This document shows, piece by piece, positions 46,325 through 58,157 of a DNA stretch of 64,000 nt. The notes beneath the pieces were generated by a model. It had not been told where the DNA came from. It ran no database searches and worked only from the letters and a program-made list of their open reading frames with translations. A program made the position numbers and the translations under genes. Location: NCBI GenBank assembly GCA_030407005.1, contig JAUDYN010000011.1:1168501-1232500 (forward strand), read 5' to 3'. Origin of the DNA: Desarmillaria ectypa (taxonomy: Eukaryota > Basidiomycota > Agaricomycetes > Agaricales > Physalacriaceae). Numbering within the stretch: position 1 is the stretch's first letter; each line of letters begins with the position of its first letter.

Positions 46325-47370
46325 ATGAATCGGACCCGCTCTGATCCCTCCTTTACTCTAACAAACTCCATCCAATACATGTTATTGAGGCTTGCCGCTG
46401 CGCCAAGACACTCTGTATTGAAACTTCCGGGATTCGCCTGTCGAAATCAGCCCCGTAATATATCGACCAAACTAGGCCTTCGACAAGCTTTGCCACCGGA
46501 TTCTAGTTCTGGGCCGGAGCACACGCCGCCCCAGAAGGATGAAATATCTGACCAGGAATGGGATTTACGGACAGGTGCGTCGCCCACAGTGGCTTGCAGC
46601 TATCAAGCACACTGATGCTACCTTCAGAACAGGTCGTGCCATCAATATTATCCAGCAGACTTTGCCAGAATTCTTCAAGACAGGGCTGATTACATCTATC
46701 GATGAAGCGACGGGACATCTGACTTCGTCTTCTGTACACTCGGAGCAGCAGCATGTATACAGTCCGAAGATACGGCTGTCGTATACTCCACCAGTGCAGC
46801 TGCCTTCGCCCTTTCCACAGACTCTTCATGTAGAAGGTTCGTTGCTGTGCATCTGAACTTCATGTATACCGACTCTTTTCAGGTCTTCCTCTCTACCTTG
46901 CTTCATCGGCCTTTGTTCGACACACCCTCAATGCTCTGTACTCTGATCTCCAGCTCACGTTGCAAAAGTTCTCCGTGGATGACCCGCGCGCTAGTGTGCC
47001 TAATAGTGAACCCTCTGGTCAAGTTACGAAGGATCGTGACAAGCGCCTTACCGTCTTGTTTCGGGTAAATGGAATAGCGAGAGTCAGTGGGAGCGAAGGC
47101 GTGTGGGACGTGTGAGTCGCGTTCGCCTTGCTCGCCGTGACACGCGTAGTTGATATCCGAGCTAGGCACTCGACATACACGTTTTCACCACTATCCGGCT
47201 TGATTCACGTCCATTCCGTCAACTCCATCGAACCTTCTCCTCACCTGGCCGTATATGACACGCTGAGGTCTAGTCTGGGTGGTATGTTTGGTTGGGGAAG
47301 CAAGGCCGGACCAGCAGCATGTCATGATATCAATGGGGGCGATGCTAAAACACATACAGGATCGCATTAA
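46325..47370 (+). CDS. Mitochondrial DUF2358 / C6orf136-like protein
   Basis: Four-exon gene of about 290 residues. The N-terminal part ('MLLRLAAAPRHSVLKLPGFA', an alternative start at 46379, or ATG 46325) is basic and Ser-rich, as expected for mitochondrial targeting. The core is 'GRAINIIQQTLPEFFKTGLI', 'VYSPKIRLSYTPPVQLPSPF', 'LPLYLASSAFVRHTLNALYS', 'VLFRVNGIARVSGSEGVWDV' and 'TYTFSPLSGLIHVHSVNSIE'. This NTF2-like pattern fits the widespread uncharacterised DUF2358 / C6orf136 group. Introns at about 46577-46632, 46833-46882 and 47111-47168 join in phase, and the stop is at 47368-47370. Function unknown in any organism as far as I can say. Confidence 0.65.
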
Positions 47371-47639
47371 ACATTGACTCCAATCCTATAATGTATTGTA
47401 AGATTTCCTCTTATTTTGTTTTCTCTTTTACTCATGCATATCTAACAGATATACGTTGTACTATAAATGTAGCCCAACTCAGATGATTCACTTCATCTTT
47501 GGCCCATGTCTTGATCTGACTTTGTGTGACTGGTTATTGTCAACGGCCATCGTGTGTATTCTTTGTGTCCCTCTTTGCGCGTATCCCGATCGCGGGACTT
47601 TGCATCGCCTTAATTTCATAGAGGGTGGCCGCTTTTAGA

Positions 47640-48360
47640 AGCTAATTCCTCTTCTCAAGCTACTCCATCCTCAACATCGACGGTACACTGACTGTAATCT
47701 ACAATACGCAAGAAGTTATACGATCTCGATTACTGTTACCCTTGTACAAGCATCTTCAAATTATTCAGGCGCGTAGCCGTCTTCACCCTCAAGCCTCGTC
47801 TTCGTTGTTCTGACCCGTTTTCACAGGAAATGTGGGTTTCTTACTCATCCTGGCTTCCGCTATGACAGACCGGCTCTTACTCCTCGCGTATCTAGACCCG
47901 CAAGAACATATCATCATTGCTTCGCATCGCGCAGTCGCAGATGCCACCGGTTATTTTTGCAATACCAATGACAGGAAGATCTTCGATATGATGGTGACTC
48001 TCCCTGCGTCGATCGCTTGGCCTGGCATCGATGATGTTCAAGAATCTGATTCGGTATCGCCTCGTGTGCAAACTGGGTTCGGCGAACTGAGTTACTACGA
48101 TGACTATGCTGAACCTTAATTTCTATCAAAGGACTCAGCGTGTTTTAGCTCTTCGACCTCTCAAGAAATGCGTGCTGTGAAAAGAAGACAACCATACCCC
48201 CAAGTACAATATGATCTGTGCGTCAACCGCAGCACATCTTCTGTACCTGCGAAAAGAGTGCCTTAGGCAATGCATGTTCGGACCGTGCAGCCTTGTGTGC
48301 TGCCTCAGTGGCCAAAACTCGGCCACCCGGCAGAGCTGATCGAAAAATAATCTGCCCACA
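47640..48360. repeat. Segmental repeat module U, copy 0
   Basis: This module is similar in order to U copy 2 at 52590-53290 and, in its second half, to U copy 1 at 49250-49710. Shared landmarks are 'TTCGTTGTTCTGAC.CATTTTCACAG', 'CTCATCC.GGCTTCCGC', 'TATCTAGACCCG.AAGA', 'GATTCGGTATCGC' and 'CAAGTACAATATGATC'. Parts remain open over about 95 codons (47832-48119), but the other copies do not, so it is probably a relic or non-coding. The intervening bases up to the first membrane-protein gene contain no supported gene. Confidence 0.75.
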
Positions 48361-48499
48361 GCACGGTCCGATTGGACTTTTGCAGTCGGAGACCCGAAGG
48401 TATCACGCCACGCGCATCTATTGTCGTCCTACCATTCTGAATCTACGGTCTCGTCCGTTTCTACATAAAACACGTTTTAGAGGCAACCGGGTTCGTCAT

Positions 48500-48945
48500 C
48501 ATTTCTCTCCTTGATCATCGGGTGAAGCCACAGCTTGCGGACGGTCCAAGTCCTTTTTCCGGTCTGTCCTTACGGCATGGTAAACAACTTCTTACGAGTG
48601 GTCCATCAGACGCAAATCTACGATGGGAGCTTGATATTGTAGTTTTGGCAATGGTCTTTGAGATAACACTCCTCTCGGCTTAGCAGACACGCACCGACTT
48701 TATTTCTCTGTTCTGACATATGCGCAACATAAAGTTCGTGCTTCGTGCTAACGAGGCGAGTTTTTTAGGCTCTGTTTCATTATCTCCTGTGAACTTCAAT
48801 CGAGATCATCCAACTGCCTTCTATGATCAGCTGGGAGGGTACTTTTTTGATACCTCTCGCCCACAATGGTTGCCATCACTTGTTTGTTTCATACACTGGA
48901 TCTAGACCTACCCTCTAACGCGTGTTCCTTCCCCCAGCCCAACTA
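48500..48945. repeat. Segmental repeat module V, copy 1
   Basis: Similar to V copy 2 at 51870-52350. Shared landmarks are 'CTTACGAGTGG.CC.TC.GACGCAA', 'TCTACGATGGGA', 'CAATCGAGATCATCC' and 'ATGATCAGCTG/ACAATCAGCTG', with the same order and spacing. A short open stretch near 48510-48640 could be an exon relic. No function is assigned. Confidence 0.75.
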
Positions 48946-49249
48946 CACCTCGCCTCGTGTAATTGGGAACGAGAGAAGCTGTGTGACCGCATGGCCCCTT
49001 TCTGCGGATGTGAATTCAGAGAATTTTGAGTCCCCCGGAGTCGGAAATCGGAGTAGGAGGGCTGGGTGTTGCGAGGATGAAGGCAAGTTTCAGTTCTTCT
49101 AGTTGGCCTGGTCAGCACCTTATGAGCATCGCCTCACCCGTTCAGCTGTCTAAGCAACTTCAGATGTGAATTGATAAACTTTCTATGAACGAGAGAAGCT
49201 GTGCGACTGTATAGTTGTGCCGAATCCCTAGGAGGATCATTATTACGTC

Positions 49250-49710
49250 ACAATTGTGGGGAACTCAGCGGTTATTTTTCCAGACAAGTCAAGATTCAAA
49301 GCAGGCGAACTGTACCGGCTCCTCTTTCTTCTTTCGCAATAACAGTGTAGGGAAGCTCTTTGATGTAATGGCGACTTTCCTATTTTATTATACCTCAAAC
49401 GATCGCTTAGCCTGGTGTCGATGATGTTCAAGTATCCAATTCGGTATCGCCTCGCACGAAAGGGGGGTTCGGCTAACTGCTATGACTATGCTGAATCCCT
49501 GTCAAAAGACCCAGCGTGTCTTCTGCTTGTTATCACTTCGAGATATGGCTGCACAATGTCCAGAACACAATTGTATCTTCAAGTGCAACAGGACCCCCAT
49601 GTCAACGGCGGTGTATCTTCTCAACTGGCGAGAGGGATGTCCTAGGTGATGCGTGTCGGACCCTACAACCTTGGTACCCGTTTAAACGGCCAACACTCTA
49701 TGGTAAGCTG
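49250..49710. repeat. Segmental repeat module U, copy 1 (partial)
   Basis: Matches the second half of copies 0 and 2: 'GTCGATGATGTTCAAGTATC', 'TTCGGTATCGC', 'AAAGACCCAGCGTGTCTTCT' and 'GTTTAAACGGCCAACACT'. It lies upstream of the 3' end of the first membrane-protein gene, as copy 2 does for the second. Confidence 0.75.
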
Positions 49711-50010
49711 TCATGAGCCAAGACATAAGTTTTGCAACAAAGTGCGCATCCCGTGGTGAGGAAGCGATCACTTTTCTTCTTCTACGAGCGAATGGACGAG
49801 TATACTGACTGATACACGATGTAGTGCGATATAGTTAGGTCTGTACAAATGAATGGATACAAACAATGGGCATGACCACGAAAGCCAACAACGAATTATC
49901 CTTGAATATAATATAGGAAAGGAAAGAAAGTCAAACCGATACAGAGTAGTGAAACGGGTAGGCGCAGTCTCGTGTGTGGTGACCGGCACCATTCTCCTAC
50001 AGCGTCAGCC

Positions 50011-51127
50011 CTAACTCCTACTATAAGGTGGAGGCGGCGCTTTCTCTCCAGCATGACTATGCTCTGAGTGTAGCGAAGGTGTCGATTTTTCGTTGCTACC
50101 AGCAGCTTGTAATACCAAATCATGACTGCGATTTAAAGGAGCGTTCTCATCGGGATTGGTCGGTTTCAATGGGTGTGTGTACGACTTCTGCAGGGACGTA
50201 GGGGAAGTCGCTGACATGGGTCCGGGTTCGGGTGCTGGGGACTTGTTGGTGGAACTAGTATAGTGGTACGTCGTGGATGTGGGGGGCACTAAGTAGGGTG
50301 TCGGCGAGATATCGTCGAGCGGTATAGAGTTGTCGATCGTTGGCTTGTCGAGCGTAGATTTGGATGTGTTTCGGCGCCATCGACAACAGAAGAAGATACC
50401 GATGGCCGTCAACAGGGTGACGGCACCGAGTGAAGCACCAAGGGCGATACCCAAAACATTGGTTCCCAAACCACTGCTACTGCTGCCGGTTGCTGTTGCA
50501 GAAGCAGAAGCAGGGTCAGAAGCAGAGGCGGTAGAGGACGTGGCAGTCTCAGAGCCATTATCGACGGTGTAGCTATCCAAGTGGTTAGTAAAACCTCAGG
50601 CAAGAAACTGTAAGTACGCACATAAATCCATCCACCACTACCCAGTTACCTGAAGGTGGCATTGAGACAACAGCTTTATGCAAAGAGTGGGACAGCCCAG
50701 TCATGCACCACCGGACATCAGACTGTGATGATTCTGAACCGCCAGAGTCTGTGGATGAAGCTACGGGATCCGTGAGGTTGAGAATCGTCTCAACACCACC
50801 GTCAACTGTAATCATCACGCTGACTGGATACGGCCACAAAGGGGACAGAAAATATACAGCAATGCCTTTTGAAAACGAAAAGGACGCGTCAGAAGTCGAG
50901 GATGAAATTAAGCGCCGGCGTGACCCACCAGTGAATGTGAAGGTAGCGGAAGCCGAGCTATCACTACTCAATGTATGACTACCCCCATAGTCCAACGAGG
51001 AGGTATGGCTGCCACTACCATCCCAGCTTCCCTTGTAGTTGATCATGCTACTGGTATCATCAACCGTGATATTTATAAGGGCCCACGCCGAGAGAGACAG
51101 AAAGAACAAGACAGACGAGGGACTCAT
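50011..51127 (-). CDS. Type I single-pass membrane protein, paralogue A
   Basis: Two-exon gene of about 350 residues. The signal peptide is 'MSPSSVLFFLSLSAWALI' (ATG 51127; an in-frame ATG at 51148 is possible). The extracellular part (about residues 20-180), beginning 'NITVDDTSSMINYKGSW' and containing 'GGSHTLSSDSSASATFTFTG', looks like a beta-sandwich of a kind common in Agaricomycete surface proteins. The intron at about 50573-50630 joins 'DGFI' to 'YTVDNGSE'. A Ser/Ala/Thr-rich stalk leads to the membrane helix 'NVLGIALGASLGAVTLLTAI' continuing to 'GIFFCC', then the stop-transfer 'RWRRN'. The cytoplasmic tail of about 110 residues ends 'EKAPPPPYSRS', with a C-terminal PPxY motif that could recruit a WW-domain ubiquitin ligase. 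The function is unknown. The frame is intact. Confidence 0.75.
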
Positions 51128-51869
51128 CCTGAAGGCAGGCAAAGGCACCTTGCGTCAAAGGCCCTTCCTGGGGCGGAAGAATTGGAAGAAAAGGATACAT
51201 AGTGAGGAATTATATACAGAGGACGGACGTCAGGAAAACAACTTAAGTTAATTTTAATTTTAATTAAACTTTGTCGGAAATGCCCAAAATAGGGTATGAT
51301 GACGTATGAGGTAGGATAATGTTGTAATGTCACACTAGGGTTATCCAGTGTGATGAACAAGTTCCGGCGTATTATCGTTATCATGTAATTATAGGGGGAA
51401 AACTGGAAAACTGGATTCATTGGCCACCTCTGCTGATACAGCTCAGGTAAATAAGTGTAAATTAGTCTACCTCGGTAGCTCATTGTAAGTAAAGTTACAC
51501 GTATGAATGAAAACGATCAAACCATTGCTTATTTGGCAGCCTCGGACCTGGCATGCCGCATTATTAGCCGAACAACCTCTTATTGGGTCATTATTTGTCC
51601 GTATTTCCTATACGGCTTTTCGGGAGTTTCCAACATTTTTATTTTATTTTACAAAACCGTTCGCGTATCACGTGATCCAGCAACGTCTACCTGCCCCTAC
51701 CTTGCCCCCACTTTTCGTCGCTGTTTCGCTATCGATTCTCTCTCGCGCTTGGATGTTTTACTGCACTTACTTCTGTCGCCAGGTATTTCTTCTTTGGGCT
51801 CACCAGTATCCTGGCTACGACATGCCCTACTTGTATCATCAGTTCCCTGCCCCTTGGATTCGGTCTCTT
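51128..51869. other. Spacer between repeat units
   Basis: The left end is the promoter of paralogue A and includes an AT-rich stretch near 51240-51270. An open frame at 51503-51979 overlaps the V repeat and is not supported as a gene. Confidence 0.4.
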
Positions 51870-52350
51870 CCTCCGATCACTTGATCTTGATCGTATTGTC
51901 GTCGAGGCGAAGCTACGGCTTGCGCACTTTCAAAGCCTTTTCTCCGGTCTGCCATCACGGCATGCCACACAGAGAATAATAGTGCGTACGGTAATCCACT
52001 TCTTACGAGTGGCCCTTCGGACGCAAGTCTACGATGGGAACCTGATATTGATGATTTTGAGATAAAATCCGTCTCAGTTCAGCCGACACCCACGCTGATT
52101 TCATGTCTCCTTTCTGAGAACTTCTGAAATATAAGGTGCAGCCGGGGTGTATGTGTGTTCTTTCGGTGTGATAACTAGACCACATCTTGTTCACGGCTTA
52201 ATATTTTTGAGCTCCGTTTCATTATCCCCTACTGCGAACCTCAATCGAGATCATCCGATTGGGCCTTCTACAATCAGCTGTCCTCAATACCGTTGTCACC
52301 ACTTGCTTGTTTACACACGCTGGATTAGGATCTACACTTTCCAACTGCGC
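51870..52350. repeat. Segmental repeat module V, copy 2
   Basis: Counterpart of V copy 1, displaced by about 3.4 kb in direct orientation, with the same landmarks in the same order. A few deletions and small indels separate the two copies. Confidence 0.75.
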
Positions 52351-52589
52351 CCCGCGTCATGTAATTGGCCAACTACCCTTGACATAGAAATGTATCCATC
52401 TGGAATCTTTATCTCTGGGTATAGCACTACCATGTTTTTGCTTTTTTGGTCTGTGCCGACATACCGCAATTTGAGCGCAGTGATACACAAACCTCATGAA
52501 GCTCGAGCGCTTATGTGAACACTTGTTATGGTACCTGATATTAGGCCATTTAATCCAGACAGAATTTATATTATAAAAGCGGCTTTCCT

Positions 52590-53290
52590 GCAACTGCTTT
52601 GAGGAGCTAATCCAATCCCTCTTTCCCGGCTACCCCATCCTTAACATGGACGATACACGAACTGTGATCCACAATATGCAAGATGCCATGCGAGCTCGAT
52701 GATCCTTACCCCTTATACAGGCTTCTTCAAATTCTTCAGGCACGTAGCCATCTTTACCGTCGAGCCTTCCCTTCGTTGTTCTGACTCATTTTCACAGACT
52801 TTTTGTGTGTTCTTACTCATCCCGGCTTCCGCACGACGGGCCTCCTCTTACTTCTCAACGCATATCTAGACCCGTAAGAGAATGCCATCGTCGCTTCGCG
52901 TAGCGCAGTTTCTGATTGTCGTAGATACCACCAGTTATTTTCACGGTACCGGTTTCGGGAAGAATTTTTCATGTCAATGTAATGACGACTCCCCTGGTCT
53001 GTTACACATCGGACGATCGTTTGGTCTGGTGTCGATATTCAAGTATCCGATTCGGTATCGCTTTTTGCGCAAACGGGGTTCAGCTAACTATGCTGTCAAA
53101 GGGCCCAAGGCGCTTTCTGCTTGCTGTCACCTCTCAAGAAATGGCTGCGTAATGTCAAGATAATCATACTTTCAGGCTCAAGTACAATATGATCCATGCA
53201 TCAACAGTGGCAGGCGATGCATTTTGGACCCTACAGCCTTGTGTACCGGCTAAATGGCCAAGACTGTTATAAGCCAGGATATGGGCTCAT
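52590..53290. repeat. Segmental repeat module U, copy 2
   Basis: The fullest counterpart of U copy 0, including its first half. It precedes the second membrane-protein gene at the same distance that U copy 1 precedes the first. Stops interrupt any frame that is open in copy 0. Confidence 0.75.
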
Positions 53291-53603
53291 GATAACTCTT
53301 TGCATCTGGAAATTTGATTTCCACGAAGAGTGCGTTCCGTGTGGGGACCTAATCCTCTTGGTGTTCCACAAGCGACATAGATTGACGAGTATGTATATAC
53401 TGAATGCCGAATAAATAATTTAGTGCGGTATAATTATGTCCGTACAAATGAATGAATGCAAATAATGGGCATGAACACGTAAGCTATTGTAACAATGAAT
53501 CACCCTGAAAAAATAAAGTAAACGGCTGTACGACAGCAGGAACATGAGGCAAAACATTCGTGGCCGATCATAACAAAGCAAAGGAGAGGAAAGGGCATCA
53601 ACT

Positions 53604-54862
53604 CTAATTTTCAGAATATGCAGGTGGAGGCAGCGTTTCCGCGACGACCTTGCTCTGCGCTCTCTTCTCATGTGCGTAGCGCTGTGATGACGGTAAGGTC
53701 TTCGATACTGTGCTGCCACCAGCAACAGGTTCTGTGGCCACCCTAGTACCTAATCCCGCAAAATTAACGTCGCCTGTTGATGCTGCATACAGGGATTCGT
53801 GGTAGGGATTGAAAGGGGTGTCCTCACGACCTGGGTTGGCCACCATCAATGGGTGTGAGGACGACACCACCGCACTAGAGACGGACACGCTGCCGGCATG
53901 TCCTCTGGAATTCGCAGCGGCCAATAGTGGAGACGTGGAAGATGCCGCTGTCGCAGGTAGAGATCCAGGGATTCCACTGACGCTGTTGTTAGAGACGTGG
54001 GAGTACCTGTAGTCTTGGGACATCGCGGGTAGCGAGAAAGACGTAGAGAATGGTCCCGACACGGCACCGTCCCATGGCTTGTCGAGCGTAGATTTGGATG
54101 TGTTTCGGCGCCGTCGACAACAGAAGAAGATACCGATGGCCGTCAACAGGGTGACGGCACCGAGTGAAGCACCGAGGGCGATACCCAAAACATTGGTTCC
54201 CGAACCACTGCTACTGCTGCCGGTTGCTGTTGCAGAAGCAGGGGCAGAAGCAGAGGTGGTGGAAGACGTGGCAGTCTCAGAGCCATTATCGATGGTGTAG
54301 CTATCTAAGCAGTGAGCAAAACCTCGAGCAAGAAATCGTAGGTACACTTACATAAATCCATCCACGATTACCCAACTACCTGAGCGCGCCATTGAGACAA
54401 CGACTTCATGCGAAGAGTTGGACAGTCCAGTCTTGCTCCACCGTACATTATACGGTGATGATTCTGAACCGCCAGAGTCGGTCGTCGAAGCGAAGGGATC
54501 TGTGAGGTTGAGGGTCGTCTCATCTCTGCCGTCGATTGTAATTGTCGAATTGACCCAATATGGCCACAAAGGGGATAGAAAGTATACAGCGACGCCTTTT
54601 GAAAAGGAAAAGACGCGTCAGAAGTCGAGGATGAAATTTGGCGCCGGCGTGACCTACCAGTGAATGTGAACGTAGCAGAAGCTGAGTTCTGGCTACTCAA
54701 TGTATGGCTACCCCCATAGTCCAATGAGGAGGTATGACTGCTGCTATTATCCCAGCTCCCTTTGTAGTTGATCATGCTGCTAGTATCGTCGATCGTTATA
54801 TTCGTGAGGGCCCATGTCAAAGATAAATAGAGGCAAAAGGACAGAAAAGACAACCACTTCAT
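53604..54862 (-). pseudogene. Type I single-pass membrane protein, paralogue B (frameshifted)
   Basis: Tandem paralogue of the gene at 50011-51127. It has a signal peptide 'MKWLSFLSFCLYLSLTWALT', the same ectodomain ('NITIDDTSSMINYKGSW', 'DYGGSHTLSS'), the same intron position, and an almost identical stalk and membrane helix ending 'FFCCRRRRN'. One base is missing in the exon: paralogue A reads GAAAACGAAAAGGACGCG on the plus strand (near 50871) and B reads GAAAAGGAAAAGACGCG (near 54600). This shifts the frame after 'DASF'; the ectodomain continues in another frame ('VAVYFLSPLWPYWVNSTITI'). The cytoplasmic tail is unrelated in sequence to that of A but also ends in a PPxY motif ('LPPPAYSEN'). 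The second half is well preserved, so inactivation is recent, or the base is an assembly error. Confidence 0.7.
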
Positions 54863-55560
54863 CGGGAATGCTAGAGAAAATAAAAGGCGCGCTTGGACGT
54901 CAAAGATCCTTGCGGGAACGAAGTATGAAAGGGTTGGAAGAAAAGGAAGGTTACTAGGCAGTGCTGTAACAAGTTTAGCCGAGTGCCCTGGCAGGTCTTG
55001 CATTGTCTAAATTGGTCCCATCACTTTTATGTAGTTTGTTTACCTCGCCATCATAGAGATCATACGTCAAGGGAAATTTGGAGAATAGGACGTCGAGGGC
55101 TGTCGAGGGACATCGACAACGTCAGAAAAGCGAGAAATCCTACATTCAGAGAACGTCTCAATCGCTGTCTGAAGTAGCTGACGAGGACAAATTCGTTTGA
55201 TAAGTGTTTCATGCTTGACACACATATAACGTGAGCATTGAGTAGTGCAGCCTGCAGGGAAAACCAGTGTTAGACTAGATCAAACTTGATACAACTTGTG
55301 AAGACCTGTCTCAGCCTTAGCTTTGGACAGATATGGTATCTGTACTAATATGCGCTAACACAGTGCCCTTAAGCGCCCCAAAGCGAACGAGGTAAGATGG
55401 TGTGGCACCATGACGTATACCAATGAAATACTGAAGATTGGTATTCATTCACTGCTGAAGCGCGGGAGAGTGGCTCAACAGTGATTCGTCGGGTTCTACG
55501 GCATTCATGGCGCGCTGGCACTGATTCTGTGGAAGATGCTAATCACCTGCATGCGTATCC
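54863..55560. other. Intergenic, nothing recognised
   Basis: Promoter side of paralogue B and of the MYND gene, a divergent arrangement. No further gene is supported. Confidence 0.4.
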
Positions 55561-57466
55561 ATGGAATCTCGGAACCGTCAGGGTGGAAGCACTTGGTACT
55601 CTGGACCTTCGTATGTGGTGAAGAATCCGGAGTCCGGACCGTCGCGGGGTTAGACGTTGTGCTGCCAGGTTTTCTCTGTGTCTCATAATTCTTTGACATC
55701 CAGATCTCCATACAAAGGCGTCATTCTCAACCAGCCTGGGTTCGTTTCCACCGCCATTCGTATCTGGGCGAAATGTGTACGCAACGATAGCTTGGAAAAT
55801 GCATTGAAGCTTCTGATGGCATTTATTGTAATTCAAGATCCAAAGGATGCACGGTTCAAAGGCATTAACAAAGACGTGGCTGGCTGTATTGAAGACCTCC
55901 CAGATTTGGCCAAAATGTGTGTCAAGTATCTCAACATAGCGGCCGCCATGGAAGAGAAATTCCTTCCTTCATCGGTCACTGGCGTGCTTTGCCTTAACAC
56001 TCACTGCGTGCGTTGCCAAAGTCCGCATTTTACATGTTCTCTCATATCATGTCATATAGTATCACTCGTTATCTTCATTTTGACACGACTTACGTCCTGA
56101 AATCTAATTGAACCGTCGAAAAGCAATGTCTCGCAGAGGCGTGTTACGAGGGTGCTCCAGTCCGGTCCTCGAGTCCTGGATGCGTTTGATCGATGCAGCT
56201 ACCAAGAACCAGGTTTTCAAGGAAAAATACTATGGTCCTCAGTGAGTTCTACGTATCCATCTCCAGGTATAGTCTTTATTATCTTTTTTTGGGTTTAATT
56301 TTTGCCAATGCATTGAGATTTTCAGTCCACTGATTCATAAATCCTTCCGATAACTGAAAAAAGATGTGGGAGATGCCTGGTTGGGTACTATTGCTCGAAG
56401 GAATGCCAAAGGCGAGACTGGAGAGTTCACAAACCGCATTGCGAAAGGATGTCGTTAGATAGGGAAGGTAAGCATGTACTCTGATTGGCAAGGCTTCGTT
56501 GTTCAGACAGCATACAGACGGATAACCCTGCGCGATTTTCATGCTAGATCACAATTTGCTCACTGGATCGTGGGACTCGACTTTGCGTCGTTTTTGGAGG
56601 AGACCGCAGACAGGCGGGCGGAACTTGAGAGGAAACACACAGCAAGACAGACATATCCCATCTTCATAGAACTCGATTATACCGCTTATCCTCCAACGGT
56701 CAATGAAGTGCTTTTGGGTGACGATACACTCACAACAGAGCGTGAATCGGCTCATGATCCTGAAGCGATGCAGGGATTCAAGAGCAGAGTTGGGAAACTT
56801 GATGAAGTATTCTTCTTTGCTGCGCTACTCGGTGGGAAATATAAGAATGAGAGTGTGGACGTTGCTATTGATTTGGGCCATGCGGCATTTCCGATTCGTT
56901 ACGGAGACGCATGGTGTACAATGTCGATTAAGGTGCAGGAAGAAAACAGGCTCGGTATGTCACAATATCTGTTCTTTGTGTTCTCATCTTCCATTCAGCA
57001 AAAAATCATTTCTATACACTTAATCCGTATAACTACTTCTCCTCCATGCGACAGACAGACGACAACTTTCAATACACCAGATTGACATGATTATTGCGTG
57101 TCGACAAAATTGTGGCTCGAAGGCTCTTCTTCCTGGCCTGTTCACGAGTGGTGTCCCAAACCAGAAAACAAAGGGAAACCTAATTTTCACCTGCCACTAA
57201 TCTTGGATATGTTTTCCTTGGTGCCGTACAGTGAGACGCGGATAGGCGCAGAGAGGCTGGTAGCTACAGACGTGAGTAATTAAAGTTACACGGTAGCCGG
57301 CACTTAGAAATCTAGGTAACATTTCAGCCAGAATATTGAGAGCCTAAAAGAATTCTTGCAGCATCTACCGCTCGCAGGGAGATTTCACTTGCCGTGGGTT
57401 GAGCTAATTGACGGAGCTGCCGGCAGGCTTCAAGATCGGCCTTTGCCGGCGCTGCTTTCCTTTTGA
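55561..57466 (+). CDS. MYND-type zinc-finger protein
   Basis: Multi-exon gene of about 500 residues. ATG 55561 gives 'MESRNRQGGSTWYSGPSYVV'; the first splice is uncertain because the donor that keeps frame is not a strong consensus. A helical N-terminal region includes 'KGVILNQPGFVSTAIRIWAK' and 'DSLENALKLLMAFIVIQDPK'. The MYND finger, at about 56350-56450, reads 'RCGRCLVGYYCSKECQRRDW' then 'RVHKPHCERM', with the typical C-x2-C, YCS-x3-C and H-x3-C spacing. Behind it comes 'HWIVGLDFASFLEET', a long conserved C-terminal region, and 'NIESLKEFLQHLPLAGRFHL' to the stop at 57464-57466. MYND fingers bind proline-rich peptides; this group is expanded in Agaricomycetes without a known function. A dead paralogue lies at 27.3-27.8 kb. 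Confidence 0.7.
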
Positions 57467-58157
57467 CTGCTACATCGAAGTTCTAAAGTCTGACGGTCAC
57501 CATCCACCGGGTGCCAGCACGTACATGTGACAGTTTATGAACGCTACTCGAGCTTGCGCTTGGGTAAAAGGTCCAGCTTCTCTTCAACAATCAGACGAAA
57601 TGGTGTATCGAAGGTCCGTATTGGTTAGAATTGTCAAGCTTGGTTTGTCCCTGAACCTCACTGGCATTTGCATCCCTCTCTATGTTCTAATCTCTGTTCT
57701 AGACGAGTCTTACTCAACCTGTCTTAGTAGCTACTTCTTACGCGACAAATGCTGCACGCCTTTCGAAGCTACCTCTTTTTTACCGGGATCCGTCGTAATA
57801 CAATTCATTCTTGCACCATCACATTGTTTCCAGCTCATTAGCGGCGCCCCTGGAGTCCCACCATATGTCCTATTGATCGGCGTAATGTCTGGTGTTTTGA
57901 TATATTGTATCTCAAACCACTTTTCCTCCTCCTCTCATGACCGGCTCCAGAGGTACATCGTCGAAACTTCAATAACGGTATCAAAGATAAATCCTGACTG
58001 ATTACTGATATTATCGGACAACTTTTCCTGGCGGCTTCTGTAACGAAGAGACTTGAGAATTTTCCTGTCAGGTGTACACATTCCTTCGGTCAGAATCCAC
58101 CGCTTCTGGGCCTCCCATAGGCCATGTCACAAGCTTTAAAAACGTACTTACAAGGAC
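57467..58157. other. Spacer before the GMC pseudogene
   Basis: A 154-codon open frame at 57537-58001 is rich in hydrophobic residues. It lacks any recognised family, signal peptide or splice structure and is not called as a gene. Confidence 0.35.

Noticed and set aside
47832..48119. 95-codon open frame in repeat module U
   Set aside because: Counterparts at 49.4 and 52.9 kb are interrupted, which argues against constraint. It could be an exon relic.
51503..51979. 158-codon open frame
   Set aside because: It overlaps repeat module V and is not preserved in the other copy, so it is unlikely to be coding.
57537..58001. 154-codon hydrophobic open frame
   Set aside because: It has no family resemblance, signal, or splice pattern. 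Frames of this length arise by chance in 64 kb.
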